NCBI GenBank assembly: GCA_023665085.1
Contig: JAMPEQ010000002.1
Location: forward strand, 186,001 to 250,000
Reading direction: 5' to 3'
DNA from: Bacteroides sp.
Lineage (GTDB): Bacteria; Bacillota; Clostridia; Oscillospirales; Acutalibacteraceae
DNA length: 64,000 bases
Shown here in pieces: positions 1 through 9,902 of the stretch (its first letter is position 1; each line of letters opens with the position of its first letter). The notes under the pieces were generated by a model. The model was not told the DNA's origin, did no database searches, and worked only from the letters and a program-made list of their open reading frames with translations. A program made the translations under genes and the position numbers.

Positions 1-3000
1 TATAGAAAAAGGTTATCTCCGCACCTTCTTCACCAACAGGATACATCCTTGTTGCCTGTGCATTTTCAGGATTGATAATATATATACACTGCTCAGTCCG
101 TGTAATTCTGCTCCAATAAAGCATTCCGCTATCGGCATCATAAATCAAATCACTTCCGTAATTGGATGTTGTACTGAGATTTGTCATACCAACCTGTGTA
201 AGCACACCATTTGTACCAATCTTAAAGAGAGTGCCATCAATATTGAGAGCATAAATGTTTCCATTCTCTCCCGCAGCAATTACATGAACAGAAATGAAAT
301 TACCTTCTGAATCAGTTGTTTTACCGATTTCGTACCAACTGCCATCGGTAAGATTAATTTGAACAAGCCGACTGCCGGAATAAGTAATTCCGTACATTAT
401 TCCTGTTGAAAAATCAAATGCCATATCAGAAAGTCGTTCGTTACCTTTACCGATTACTGTTGATTTTTTCGTATTTGCATCAATTTTCACAAAGCTTAGG
501 TTGTCAGTATAACCGTAAATAGTGTCACCAACCTTATCAGCAGCAATAAGTGTATTATCAAGTCCTGATAATTCTTGATAATTTTCGCAGTCATCAATAT
601 CAAATGTAATAAACTCATTAAGTGTAACTTCACTCATAAGTCTGTCATTTTTAATGAAAGCATGAAATGTTCCGGGTCTGTTTAAAACAGTGATTGTAAT
701 ATCATCCGTAAAGGTATTATTCTTATCCTTAGCAGTAACTGTAACTACTGCACTGCCTGATGAATTTGCAGTAATATTTCCGTCCTTATCAACAGAAACA
801 ACGCTGCTGTCAGATGAAGCATAAGAAAGCACTACATCCGTAGCATAAACAGGATTATAGCTTGTTTGTAATTTAAGCTCTGCACTTTCAATTAATGTAA
901 GTGAATCACCCTGTACAATGTTGATTCCGTCAAGTGCAACCTCAACTCTTTCCGGTTCATCCGGTGAATCACAATAAAGTGAAGAAACCTCACTGCCTGC
1001 CGCACCAATCATACCGATTGAACTTGCTTTACCTGTATCAGGATCAACTAAGCACAGTGTTAAATCTCTGCCCTGACCTGCCTTAGCCCATACCTGAGCC
1101 CAGTAAATGACATTGTTCTCAAAATCATAGGTCATTGACTGTTCAAGAACTGTTTTCTTCCCTGTACTGCCAATCAATTTAAGCTTGCCTTTATCCGAAT
1201 CGTACTTAAGAAGTGAAGCATTTGCTTTTTCATCACCATTCTGTCTTGCAACAACATAAATATTGCCTTTTGCATCAGCAGTCATTGCAGTCATCGCCCA
1301 TTCATCCTGCTCAAAAACACAATAGAGATCACCACTGTTCGGATCAACGATACTGATTGAAGTACTATCTGTTATAGCATAGAGAATACCTGTTTTATAA
1401 TCAAATGCCATATCATCTACATCGTGTCTTGTTGATCCCTTATTTTCTGCTTCGCCTGTTTGAGGATCAATTGTATAATAATAGCTGATTCCGGTAGTCG
1501 AACCCGTATTGCTGTAAGCATAAATTGTACCGTGATGATAAGTACCTGCCGAAACAGTAATTTTACTGCGATTAACCGGGCTGTAAATCATAGGCTGAAG
1601 AGGATTAATGTTAATCCATGCGTTATACTCATTTGTATCATAATCCTGCATAAGAAAACCCTTGAGCCCGTCAATAGGCTCCTTAACAGTTATTGTTAAT
1701 TCACAGCTAAATGTTTTTCCACTCTGTTCATCCTTAGCAGTTACTGTTATTTTTGCAGTACCGGTATTATGTGCAACAGCAAGTCCGCCCTCATCAACAG
1801 TAACGATATCGTTTGCACTGCTTTTCCAAGTCAATCCTCTGCTTGTTGCATTGTACGGAACCATTGCAGCCTTAAGTTGAAGCCTTCCGCCCTTAACCAT
1901 CAAACAGTTGTCGTTTTCGAGTTCAAGACCGGTAAGTGGTACATAAGGTATTTCAGTAACAGTACCCTCATTAGGTATAGAGAAAAGACCTGCAACCTGT
2001 GAGCCTACTTTACCGATAACACCTGCATAATAGATTGACGCAGAATCCAAATCAATCACATAAAGTGAAGAATTTTGTGAACCTGCAACTTGAGCCCAAT
2101 AAATATAACCTGTATTATAATCGTATGTCATTGACTGAACATATTCAACAGCAGGAATAGACATACCCTTTCCTTCAGGAGCAACAGATGTGCTGCCGTC
2201 TGCATGATTGATAGTTACAAGCTGTCGCTTATCATTGATTGCATAAAGCTTACTTTCCGTAAATCCGTTTTGAGCATTTCCCGCAGTAGGAACACTTGTC
2301 ATAGCAACAATTTTGCTGTCAGGTGTACCAATTGTTTCGGTTGCACCGGTGTTCATATCAATTCTTACAAGGTCTGTAGTATGACCTGTGCTTGAAATAC
2401 CATACATAGTATTGCTTGCATAATCATACGTCATTTCAACGATTTTATCCTCAGACCTGCCTATAGTTGCATAAATCCATTCCTCAGGATCAACCTTATA
2501 GAAATAACCATTGCTGTCATAGCAATAATACCAGCCGTCAACATATTCACCTGCGTAAACGTAACTGAGCAGTTCTGAAAGTTTCTTATATCTGATAGGG
2601 TCTTTTGCATCAATCTTTATTGCAGATCCTGTTGCTCCGTCATGCCAATCATAAAGCAAATAACCATAGAATGGCTCAGGATCCTCAATAACTTTAACCT
2701 TTACGGTTGCTGTTTGATTTCCTGCCCTTGCAGTAATTATTGTATCACCATCAGCGACTGCTGTAATTCTTCCGTTTTCAACCGTTGCAATTGACGGATT
2801 TGCAGTAGACCATTTTATTTCCTTATCCTTTGCATTCCAAGGAATTACAGAAGCATAAACTCTTGTTTGTTGACCTGAGAACAGAGCGACCGAGTTCTTA
2901 TCAAGATTAATATCCGTAACCTCATCAGCAGACTTAATATCAAGACTGCCGTCATAAGGAATAAACAGCGAAGAAATTTCGCATTTTTCATCAAAGCTGC

Positions 3001-6000
3001 CGACAATTTCCGTTGAAGCATCATCCAAATTCACCTTGTCCAAATGGCTTATAAGTTTAGCTGTAGTCTGATTATAGCAGAATGCATACCAATACATTGT
3101 ATTTGTATTATGGTCATACGCCATTGACTGACGATAATTAAGAGTTACCCACTGCTCGTCGTTCGTTTCTGATACCTTACCGATAACGGTAGGCTCAGCT
3201 GTTTTTGTGTTGATAAGGCACAGCTCACCATCCTTGCTGATTGTATACAGCTTACCATCAGTTGTACAGCCCATTGTTACCATACCTCTACCGAAGGTAC
3301 CAACATCAGTAATCTCACCTGTATAAATATCTATAGTTGATAAATGGCTCTTTGAGTCACTGAAAGTAATGGCATACAGCTTTTGATCTGTATAATTATA
3401 TGCAATATCATAAATATCCAAATCAGTTGAACCAAGCTTACTCTGTGACCACGCTCTGCTTCCCGGTGTATAAACACTCAGTTCACCGAGTGCATTAACA
3501 GTAAATATGTGACCGTCAAGATATTCAGCGGCATAGATACCGTTAAGCTCTGCTGCAACACTGCTGTCTGTTACATCTGTAAGAGGTGCAGTTACCATAG
3601 CAGCTGAAAGTTTTGAGGTTTCACCCATATTAAAACCATAGATATTTCCTTCTTTAAGAGGAACAGGCTCTTTATAACCATCATTTTCAAGACCAAGGTC
3701 AATATCAAAATCAGCCTGATTCATTGCATAATCCGATATGATCATCATAAAGTCATCATCATATCCTGTTACATCAAATGCATAGTCGGTTATTGTTTCA
3801 CCGGCTTTTGTCTGATTTATTGCAATACGGTCGTATTCAACTGTTCCGGTTATATTTTTAAACATAACTGCTGCAATATATTGATTATCTCTAAAGCTTG
3901 CTTTAAGAATTGTTCTGCCGTCAGCAGTCTTTTCAATCTTTGTCGAAATCAGTTCTGGAGCCTTTGTATCAATTGTTATAGGATACTCTAAGGTCTGGGG
4001 CTTACTCTCATAATCAATTACTGCATTTATTGTGAGTTTCACCTTAGTTCCGTCAGGAAGCATATCACCATTTTCATCTCTGCCATTCCAAAGTTTCGGA
4101 GAACGATAGAGCATATATGTCATACTTGAATCACGATAATAAGATTTTGATACATTCTTATCTTCATAGGTGTAAAGCTCATTGCCGCTCTCATCAGTGA
4201 TTTTGTATGAGATACTTCTTGCGTTTCTTAATAAACTTGTTTCAAATACATCCAGCCCGTTAAGGTCTGAAATTGTATTATGCTCAGAATTATATTCTGT
4301 TTCAACATACGGATTAACGCCTAAGATTGATTCCTCTGTCCATAAATATGTTCCATAAGAATTAACTCTGCCTTCTGTGCTGAAATGATGATTTACTGCA
4401 TCAAAAACAGGTGCTGTTCCCCAATCTCCATAAAATCCCATATAAGGAAGTGAAAGATCAAGTGCATCCTCATTTAATGAAGTTAAATATGAATATCCTT
4501 CAACATATCCACCATTTGGATAATACGTATCAAGCACATTTTTTGCATCACTGCTTAAAGTGATATTTACTGTTACAGATGCCTTGCTGTTTGCAGGAAT
4601 AATCAATGCTCTTCTGTCAGTATCAAGTGAATCACTCAATCCGCTTATATTATCAAGAAAAGCCATAATATCATCTTTGTCCAGCATATTTCCATCGCCG
4701 TCAAAATCTGCCATTGCACTCTCACGGTTGCTGAGATTATCACTTTGTGCTAATTTCCAAATATCTCTTGTATCAACTTCACCATCACAGTTTGTGTCAT
4801 AATAAAAGCCTAAATTATTACTGGTTTCTGTTGTAGCTGCGTCTAAAGCAATATTCGTGTCTGCAATAGTAAAATAGCTCTCCCCGTCCTCATCTGTCTG
4901 CGCCTTATAACCATTTGTAAGAACAGATGTATTTGGTTCATAAGCGAGCGAGTCAGATGTAAGATTTGTAACATCATAAGTAAACTTATAAATGCCATTC
5001 TTTTCAGCATCATCAAACAGTTCAACCTTTGGTCTGCCGCCGTTTTGCTCTGCAACACTCAAATAAGCTTCGGTCGCAACAGCAGTTCCGACATTTAACA
5101 AGCCTGCACCCTGTTTGCGAGGTGAATATTCGTTATTGTTATCATCTGTAATCGGAACAGCAGTACTCATAAGTAATTGATTTGTTAGTGCATAAATCTC
5201 TGAATCCTCAAGATTCGGATATTTTTCATTAATATACTGTCTTACAAGTGCGGCTGCACCTGCAATTTGAGGAGTAGCCATTGATGTACCACTCTTTGTA
5301 CCATATCCCGAACCATTAACTGTTGAAAGAACATTTCCACCAATAGCAGTAATATCAGGCTTGAGCGTTAATGAGGGTGTTACACCCCAGGAAGAAAAGC
5401 TGCTTGGTGCAAGGGTTTCATCTGTTTTGCCAATACCGATTGTCAGAGTCTTAGTACCGGACTTAAAGCATTCAATCATATATTCGCCCATTACCTTAGA
5501 AATGGAAATACAAGGAATATTACCATCACCGTCATTTATTTGCATAGAAGTTGTGCCGTCTACACTATTATAAACAATGACACCAACTGCCCCTGCCTGC
5601 TGTGCGTTTTCCTGCTTTTTCATAAAGGTAATTCCGCCGCCTCTTTGAACAAGCGCAATTTTGCCGCTAACCTCTGCCTCATTATAATCATCAACAGAAG
5701 CACCATAATTGCCCACAACAGCAAAGCCGAGTGATTGACCTTCTTCAAAGTTTTTCAAAAACTTTGTTGCATCACTATTAGCAGAATCATTGAATGTGAT
5801 TTTCTTATCTCCGACAGCAAAGTATTCAGCTGCATTATCAATACTTGCAACAGTTGTTGCATTTGTATATGTACCTGGATTTGATACAACACCATTATCG
5901 GGATTAGATGTAAGATTTGCATTTGTGCCTGATGGATTGCCATACGCTGCGGTATAGTCATTACCTGCTGCAACTGAAACAAGAACATCAGATTCAGTTA

Positions 6001-7189
6001 AGCGATTAAAAATATGGTCTATATCCTCTTCATCTTCAACAAAACCTGCAGTTGAGCCAATACTGATGTTAATTGAATCACAGTCCAGACGAATAGCATC
6101 TTCCATTGCAGCTAAAATATCTGTAAAATATGCTCCGCCGCCATTTCCGAATACTTTCATTACCAATATCTGCGCATCAGGAGCAACACCGCAAATGTCA
6201 GTATCTTCAGTTGGTCTTGCTGCTGCAATACCTGCAACATGAGTTCCGTGGTCTGATGCATTTCTGTCATCATGGTCAATACGAGTTGAATTATCAATAT
6301 AATTAAAGCCAAATGGTATTTTAGAATTAACATAAAGCTTATCTGCATTTATTGATGACAAATTCTTGTATGCATTCAGCTCCTTAAGAACATCATTGAT
6401 TTTTTCTTTATTCAAAGATGTATCTGTAGTTTCAAAACCATCGTCGCTGAAGGCAGGATGATTAATATCAAGACCTGTATCAATAATTGCAATTTTTGTG
6501 CCCTTACCTGTGTAATGTCCCTCAGCCCACGCAGTATTTGCTCCATTAATTGTGTTTGTACTGTCTGCAACAGGGACATCGTACTGCGCAGCAAGAATAA
6601 CATCCTTAACACCCGAAAGCTCCTTGATTTCATCAAGGTCACTATAATGAGCAGTAATACCTATGCCGCAAACACCAATCGTATAATAATAATTTGTTTC
6701 GGCATCATCAAAATTCATTTCAACCCTGCTTGCAACACGATCTTGCTTTAATTTCATTAAATATTCTGAGATTGAAGCTTTTGTGCTGTCTATTTCAGAT
6801 GCCTCGTAGCCGCTTTCAAGGAGCGATTTTTGATTTAATACAACAATTGCATTAACGATTTCATCCTCATCGGGTTTAAGAATATCATCATCTTCATTTT
6901 CAACTAATGTAAGCTTATCCTCACTTTCTCTAAAACCATGAACACGGCTCTCATCAGTTGCAGGAATTTCTGTATACAGAGATTCGCTGTTATTCTCGTC
7001 AGCTTCATTATCATTTTCTTCAATATTATAATATGTATCAAGTTGTTCTGAACTTTGTAATACAGAATCATCTTCGTCTGCAGGAGTTAAGGATGATGCA
7101 AACGCAGTAAGATTAACTGAGGTAAAAATCATCGTGAGTGTTAGTATAGCTATAATAACACGATACAAATTTTTATTTATCGTCATCAT
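1..7189 (-). CDS. Secreted subtilisin-like (S8) protease with dockerin-like and Ig-like/propeller repeats, C-terminus outside window
   Basis: The frame stays open from the ATG at 7189 to the window edge, so about 2396 residues are visible and the C-terminus is missing. After a signal peptide (about 1-30) and an acidic propeptide-like region come the S8 triad: Asp237 in IIDTGLD, His314 in DHGTHVAG and Ser636 in GTSMATPQ; all three codons are in frame with the start. A PA-type insert (LVQRGGG...GVIVYNS) sits before the Ser motif. Around residues 795-845 are two calcium-loop motifs (DTNCDGEVDTRD and DFDGDG) spaced like a dockerin. The rest alternates Big_2-like Ig domains with repeated propeller-like segments (YDYNTGYIYWAQ type). 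AAGGAGG precedes the start, which lies inside the end of the cohesin-like gene (17-bp overlap), so translation is probably coupled. Likely cell-surface protein degradation; the substrate is unknown. Confidence 0.85.
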   Translation of the reverse strand, partial: MMTINKNLYRVIIAILTLTMIFTSVNLTAFASSLTPADEDDSVLQSSEQLDTYYNIEENDNEADENNSESLYTEIPATDESRVHGFRESEDKLTLVENEDDDILKPDEDEIVNAIVVLNQKSLLESGYEASEIDSTKASISEYLMKLKQDRVASRVEMNFDDAETNYYYTIGVCGIGITAHYSDLDEIKELSGVKDVILAAQYDVPVADSTNTINGANTAWAEGHYTGKGTKIAIIDTGLDINHPAFSDDGFETTDTSLNKEKINDVLKELNAYKNLSSINADKLYVNSKIPFGFNYIDNSTRIDHDDRNASDHGTHVAGIAAARPTEDTDICGVAPDAQILVMKVFGNGGGAYFTDILAAMEDAIRLDCDSINISIGSTAGFVEDEEDIDHIFNRLTESDVLVSVAAGNDYTAAYGNPSGTNANLTSNPDNGVVSNPGTYTNATTVASIDNAAEYFAVGDKKITFNDSANSDATKFLKNFEEGQSLGFAVVGNYGASVDDYNEAEVSGKIALVQRGGGITFMKKQENAQQAGAVGVIVYNSVDGTTSMQINDGDGNIPCISISKVMGEYMIECFKSGTKTLTIGIGKTDETLAPSSFSSWGVTPSLTLKPDITAIGGNVLSTVNGSGYGTKSGTSMATPQIAGAAALVRQYINEKYPNLEDSEIYALTNQLLMSTAVPITDDNNNEYSPRKQGAGLLNVGTAVATEAYLSVAEQNGGRPKVELFDDAEKNGIYKFTYDVTNLTSDSLAYEPNTSVLTNGYKAQTDEDGESYFTIADTNIALDAATTETSNNLGFYYDTNCDGEVDTRDIWKLAQSDNLSNRESAMADFDGDGNMLDKDDIMAFLDNISGLSDSLDTDRRALIIPANSKASVTVNITLSSDAKNVLDTYYPNGGYVEGYSYLTSLNEDALDLSLPYMGFYGDWGTAPVFDAVNHHFSTEGRVNSYGTYLWTEESILGVNPYVETEYNSEHNTISDLNGLDVFETSLLRNARSISYKITDESGNELYTYEDKNVSKSYYRDSSMTYMLYRSPKLWNGRDENGDMLPDGTKVKLTINAVIDYESKPQTLEYPITIDTKAPELISTKIEKTADGRTILKASFRDNQYIAAVMFKNITGTVEYDRIAINQTKAGETITDYAFDVTGYDDDFMMIISDYAMNQADFDIDLGLENDGYKEPVPLKEGNIYGFNMGETSKLSAAMVTAPLTDVTDSSVAAELNGIYAAEYLDGHIFTVNALGELSVYTPGSRAWSQSKLGSTDLDIYDIAYNYTDQKLYAITFSDSKSHLSTIDIYTGEITDVGTFGRGMVTMGCTTDGKLYTISKDGELCLINTKTAEPTVIGKVSETNDEQWVTLNYRQSMAYDHNTNTMYWYAFCYNQTTAKLISHLDKVNLDDASTEIVGSFDEKCEISSLFIPYDGSLDIKSADEVTDINLDKNSVALFSGQQTRVYASVIPWNAKDKEIKWSTANPSIATVENGRITAVADGDTIITARAGNQTATVKVKVIEDPEPFYGYLLYDWHDGATGSAIKIDAKDPIRYKKLSELLSYVYAGEYVDGWYYCYDSNGYFYKVDPEEWIYATIGRSEDKIVEMTYDYASNTMYGISSTGHTTDLVRIDMNTGATETIGTPDSKIVAMTSVPTAGNAQNGFTESKLYAINDKRQLVTINHADGSTSVAPEGKGMSIPAVEYVQSMTYDYNTGYIYWAQVAGSQNSSLYVIDLDSASIYYAGVIGKVGSQVAGLFSIPNEGTVTEIPYVPLTGLELENDNCLMVKGGRLQLKAAMVPYNATSRGLTWKSSANDIVTVDEGGLAVAHNTGTAKITVTAKDEQSGKTFSCELTITVKEPIDGLKGFLMQDYDTNEYNAWININPLQPMIYSPVNRSKITVSAGTYHHGTIYAYSNTGSTTGISYYYTIDPQTGEAENKGSTRHDVDDMAFDYKTGILYAITDSTSISIVDPNSGDLYCVFEQDEWAMTAMTADAKGNIYVVARQNGDEKANASLLKYDSDKGKLKLIGSTGKKTVLEQSMTYDFENNVIYWAQVWAKAGQGRDLTLCLVDPDTGKASSIGMIGAAGSEVSSLYCDSPDEPERVEVALDGINIVQGDSLTLIESAELKLQTSYNPVYATDVVLSYASSDSSVVSVDKDGNITANSSGSAVVTVTAKDKNNTFTDDITITVLNRPGTFHAFIKNDRLMSEVTLNEFITFDIDDCENYQELSGLDNTLIAADKVGDTIYGYTDNLSFVKIDANTKKSTVIGKGNERLSDMAFDFSTGIMYGITYSGSRLVQINLTDGSWYEIGKTTDSEGNFISVHVIAAGENGNIYALNIDGTLFKIGTNGVLTQVGMTNLSTTSNYGSDLIYDADSGMLYWSRITRTEQCIYIINPENAQATRMYPVGEEGAEITFFY

Positions 7190-8123
7190 CTTTCCTCCTT
7201 TTTGTCAGTATAATAAAAAGCCAGATTAATATTGCTGCAGCTAATGCAATAAGAATAGGAATCAAATATTTCCATATACTCACTTTGGCTTCGCTTTCTA
7301 CAGCATTTTCACCTGTAACAGACTGAGAATTTTCAGTTGTTGTTTCTCTGTTACTTGAGTCATCGGTCAATGCTGTTGGATTTTCTTCTTGTGCATCAGT
7401 CGATTGGCTGTTGCTGACACTATGTGATTTAGTCGTACTACCGTTTTTATTTGAAACGGTCTTTTGTGTTAAATTATTCGCCTTGTCTGCTGCAGAACTG
7501 CTTGATTGTGAAACAGTTTGGCTTTCACTTGAACCCACAGGTGCTTTGTTTCTCTTTGTTGTTGAAATCTCTGCAGAAGTATGATCGGGCTGTTTTTTAG
7601 TGTTGTTTTCATTCACTGATTTTCCTTCAATCGTTACATCTGAGCTTGCTGCTGAAATTTCTAATGCCTTATAATCAGTTCCGTAAACAGCACTGTTTTT
7701 AGAATCAGCATCAAGCTTTAATGACTCTGTTACAAAGCCCTTTATATCCGCCTTAGCTTTAAATTTAACATCAACCAAATCCCCTGTTGATATTGGACTA
7801 CTGTTATTGTTGGAAAAGGCAACAATTATTTTACCTTTTGTTTTTGTATTTATAGACGCATAAACACCTTGTTTCTCTCTTCCGTCAGATAACTGAGCAC
7901 TTACTAACTCAAGATTATCTCCATAAGTAAAGGTTAATTTTCCGTTAGTCACGGTTTCCTGACTTACAGTTATAGTTGCACTCAACTGATTACCTGCATT
8001 AATTTTAGATTTATCAAATTGAATTGCAAACGGAGAAGATGCAGCAAATGCTGTAATTGCAAACACCATAAATAACATAATTGCAGTCAAAGATGTTATT
8101 CCGATTTGTTTAATTCTCCTCAT
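7173..8123 (-). CDS. Membrane-anchored cohesin-like surface protein
   Basis: 316 residues: signal peptide (MRRIKQIG... to about residue 28), a cohesin-like beta-sandwich at about 30-150 (FAIQFDKSKINAGNQLSATI, then FTYGDNLELVSAQLS), a Ser/Thr/Asn/Gln-rich linker (about 160-280), one C-terminal membrane helix (LIPILIALAAAILIWLFIIL) and a charged tail ending KRRKDDDDK. This is the usual plan for a surface anchor that displays one binding module. GGAGG lies 5 nt before the ATG. Its end overlaps the start of the subtilase gene, whose product carries a dockerin-like pair, so the two may form an anchor-protease couple. The cohesin call rests on fold-like pattern and context, not on a search. Confidence 0.7.
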   Translation of the reverse strand: MRRIKQIGITSLTAIMLFMVFAITAFAASSPFAIQFDKSKINAGNQLSATITVSQETVTNGKLTFTYGDNLELVSAQLSDGREKQGVYASINTKTKGKIIVAFSNNNSSPISTGDLVDVKFKAKADIKGFVTESLKLDADSKNSAVYGTDYKALEISAASSDVTIEGKSVNENNTKKQPDHTSAEISTTKRNKAPVGSSESQTVSQSSSSAADKANNLTQKTVSNKNGSTTKSHSVSNSQSTDAQEENPTALTDDSSNRETTTENSQSVTGENAVESEAKVSIWKYLIPILIALAAAILIWLFIILTKRRKDDDDK

Positions 8124-8146
8124 TTTGTCCTCCGATATTTTAATAA

Positions 8147-8575
8147 TTATGCTTCTGCAAGTGCCTTACCAAGTGATTTACAGGCTTCTTCTGCTTCTAA
8201 ATCAGGTGTTTCGTTACAAATAACACTATCACATACAAGAATTGCTCCGTCTGCCCTGCAGGAATCCTCCCAGCTACGCATCCATTCACCGTCGCCCCAG
8301 CCGTATGATCCGAACAAGGCAATTTTTTTACCATTGAGTTTTGACTCACAACTTATAAACATAGGCTCAAATTCTCCATCCTCAAGCTGTTCACAGCCCA
8401 TAGACGGACAACCAAATGCAATGGCATCAAAACTGTCAACCATATCTGAATTAAAATCACCCGGTGTAAACTTGTTAACCTCAGCTCCGGCTGATGCTGC
8501 TCCTTCGGCAACCTTTACCGCCATTGCTTCAGTGTTACCTGTACCACTCCAATAAATTACTGCAATTTTACTCAT
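8147..8575 (-). CDS. Flavodoxin
   Basis: 142 residues, the normal length of a short-chain flavodoxin. The N-terminal strand and FMN phosphate loop are clear (IAVIYWSGTGNTEAMA), followed by AIAFGCPSMGCEQLE and ALFGSYGWGDGEWM, the flavin-flanking loops. It is a cytosolic FMN electron carrier that replaces ferredoxin when iron is short. AAGGAG lies 9 nt before the ATG. It follows the small membrane protein gene and DUF3793 on the same strand and precedes the cohesin-like gene by 23 nt, so it probably belongs to the DUF3793-initiated transcript, whose promoter carries the GTTAGC palindrome. Confidence 0.93.
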   Translation of the reverse strand: MSKIAVIYWSGTGNTEAMAVKVAEGAASAGAEVNKFTPGDFNSDMVDSFDAIAFGCPSMGCEQLEDGEFEPMFISCESKLNGKKIALFGSYGWGDGEWMRSWEDSCRADGAILVCDSVICNETPDLEAEEACKSLGKALAEA

Positions 8576-8600
8576 AAGTAAAATCTCCTTTCAAAAATAC

Positions 8601-8673
8601 ATTTATATGACAAACAGATTTCATCTGTAATATCCTAATTTTAAACTGCAACTGTTAATTACATAATACTTTG
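8601..8673. repeat. Direct repeat copy 1 (DUF3793 gene-end duplicate)
   Basis: This roughly 73-bp stretch between the flavodoxin and membrane protein genes closely matches 9195-9267, where the same sequence forms the last codons of the DUF3793 gene plus its 3' flank. It includes a small hairpin (ACAGAT-GAA-ATCTGT on the minus strand). Here it lies outside any gene, so it is a remnant of a duplication or insertion event. Confidence 0.8.
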
Positions 8674-8678
8674 ATTTA

Positions 8679-9170
8679 TTACCATAGCATCGTGCATATC
8701 CAAGCAGCAAATGCACAAATAAACGGATATGCAATAATGCGTATTATCTGGCTTTTTAGATTAAAGCCATACTTTCTGTATGCTTCACATCCCTCTATTT
8801 CAGGATAATAATGCTGAAAGAAATTTGAGCGGGTTACCAACAACCAGTCAAAGCAGATCATATCGAATGCCTTATATGCATACAGTATAATCAAAAATCT
8901 TGCAAAGAACTGCCGAAATCCAAAATCATTTCGCACGCCGTCCCATACAGCCAAAACTGCAGCTGCCACTACCATAAGCAGGCTTAAAATCAAAAGCACC
9001 CAACCAAGAAAATGTTGTCCTTTAAACCGTTCTGGTTTGGGTTGCATCAGCCTTTGTGCTTCCTTCGGCGCAGAACCGAAGAATCTTTTGTCCTGCACAA
9101 ACGCAACTGCCGAATACAGCATAAGACAAATTCCACCTATCGCAAGTAGTGCAAGTAATAATGTTACCAT
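8679..9170 (-). CDS. Small integral membrane protein, paralogue of the 17622-18101 protein
   Basis: 163 residues with about four hydrophobic segments (near 1-25, 53-77, 88-110, 140-160). It is not a family I recognise. It shares layout and local sequence with the membrane protein at 17622-18101 (WDGVRNDFGF... compared with WNGVQDFKTA..., then YKAFDMICFDWL compared with MNWYDGIVIDRLW), so the two are paralogues inside the same cluster. GGAGA lies 5 nt before the ATG. It sits between DUF3793 and flavodoxin and is flanked by the 73-bp direct repeat, which suggests it was inserted there. Confidence 0.75.
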   Translation of the reverse strand: MVTLLLALLAIGGICLMLYSAVAFVQDKRFFGSAPKEAQRLMQPKPERFKGQHFLGWVLLILSLLMVVAAAVLAVWDGVRNDFGFRQFFARFLIILYAYKAFDMICFDWLLVTRSNFFQHYYPEIEGCEAYRKYGFNLKSQIIRIIAYPFICAFAAWICTMLW

Positions 9171-9194
9171 ATATATCTCCTTTCCTAAAATAAA

Positions 9195-9267
9195 ATTTAT
9201 ATGACAAACAGATTTTTATCTGTAATATCCCAAATCAAACTGCAACTGTTAATTGCATAATATTTCG
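9195..9267. repeat. Direct repeat copy 2 (end of DUF3793 gene and flank)
   Basis: Partner of 8601-8673. It spans the final codons of DUF3793 (IMQLTVAV) and its downstream hairpin. Confidence 0.8.
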
Positions 9268-9789
9268 TTTTTCTTCGCTCCAAAGGCGAGTATAAACCTC
9301 CCTGCATTTTTTGTATTTAGCAAAGGTGCGGATTGCCTCACACTCATTGCAATATACCTTCCAGCAGCCCGTGCATTTGCAATTCTCTCCTGCATTATCG
9401 ATAAAACCGATAACATCCCCCAAAGGATAATCAAGAAAAATTCCGATTTCGTGCGGAAATGAATTATATTTCTGCAGTCTTGCTTTCAGCCTGTTAATGG
9501 CATAATCAACCTCTGTACTTTCATATCCGTAATCTGCCAGAAACTCTTCAACACCGGCTTTGTGCAAATCCTGCTGTAATCTTGTTTTACGGCAAACATA
9601 AATCAAAGCAAAGTGCTCTTCCTTTTTGAGCAAAATCAATTCAATGCCTTTATCCTTGAAATTTGAATTCCACATATCGATATACTCCGAAATATCCTCT
9701 TCATATTCAAAATGATAGGTAAAAAGATTAGCTGTTTTTAAGGATGCAAGTGTCGGAGCACAATGCTCAATCAAATATTTTTCAATCAT
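9235..9789 (-). CDS. DUF3793 family protein
   Basis: 184 residues from the ATG at 9789, chosen because GGAAAGG precedes it by about 6 nt; an upstream in-frame ATG at 9804 lies on the edge of the operator and lacks a ribosome site. The protein begins MIEKYLIEHCAPTLASLKTANLF and has a cysteine-rich motif near residue 145 (CKCTGCWKVYCNEC) that could bind metal. DUF3793 proteins have no established biochemical role that I know; they commonly neighbour flavodoxin and iron-transport genes, and here flavodoxin is in the same run of genes. The upstream promoter carries a perfect 10-bp-arm palindrome. Confidence 0.85.
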   Translation of the reverse strand: MIEKYLIEHCAPTLASLKTANLFTYHFEYEEDISEYIDMWNSNFKDKGIELILLKKEEHFALIYVCRKTRLQQDLHKAGVEEFLADYGYESTEVDYAINRLKARLQKYNSFPHEIGIFLDYPLGDVIGFIDNAGENCKCTGCWKVYCNECEAIRTFAKYKKCREVYTRLWSEEKRNIMQLTVAV

Positions 9790-9804
9790 AATATGCCTTT
9801 CCAT

Positions 9805-9828
9805 TTGAGTTAGCCACCGCTAACTCAA
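9805..9828. promoter_or_regulatory. Palindromic operator 1 (GTTAGC-N4-GCTAAC type)
   Basis: Perfect inverted repeat TTGAGTTAGC-CACC-GCTAACTCAA just downstream of the DUF3793 promoter and 16 nt before its start codon. The same core recurs at 11371, 11471, 15118 and 18968. Confidence 0.8.
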
Positions 9829-9833
9829 TTCCA

Positions 9834-9862
9834 ATTATTTAGTCAGCAATAATATTTGTCTA
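9834..9862 (-). promoter_or_regulatory. Promoter of DUF3793-flavodoxin unit, inside an inverted repeat
   Basis: On the minus strand TAGACA (9862-9857) and AATAAT (9839-9834) are 17 bp apart. They overlap a 13-bp-arm inverted repeat at 9839-9873 (TTAGTCAGCAATA and its complement), which is not followed by a T-run and so looks like a regulatory site rather than a terminator. Confidence 0.55.
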
Positions 9863-9902
9863 TTGCTGACTAATTTAAAATCTAAAAATATAACTGCTAA
9901 TA

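Noticed and set aside
8106-8555. 149-residue plus-strand ORF
   Set aside because: Antisense to flavodoxin, which has clear motifs and a ribosome site.
9839-9873. 13-bp-arm inverted repeat as terminator of the methyltransferase gene
   Set aside because: No T-run follows, and it overlaps the DUF3793 promoter boxes; a regulatory role fits better.
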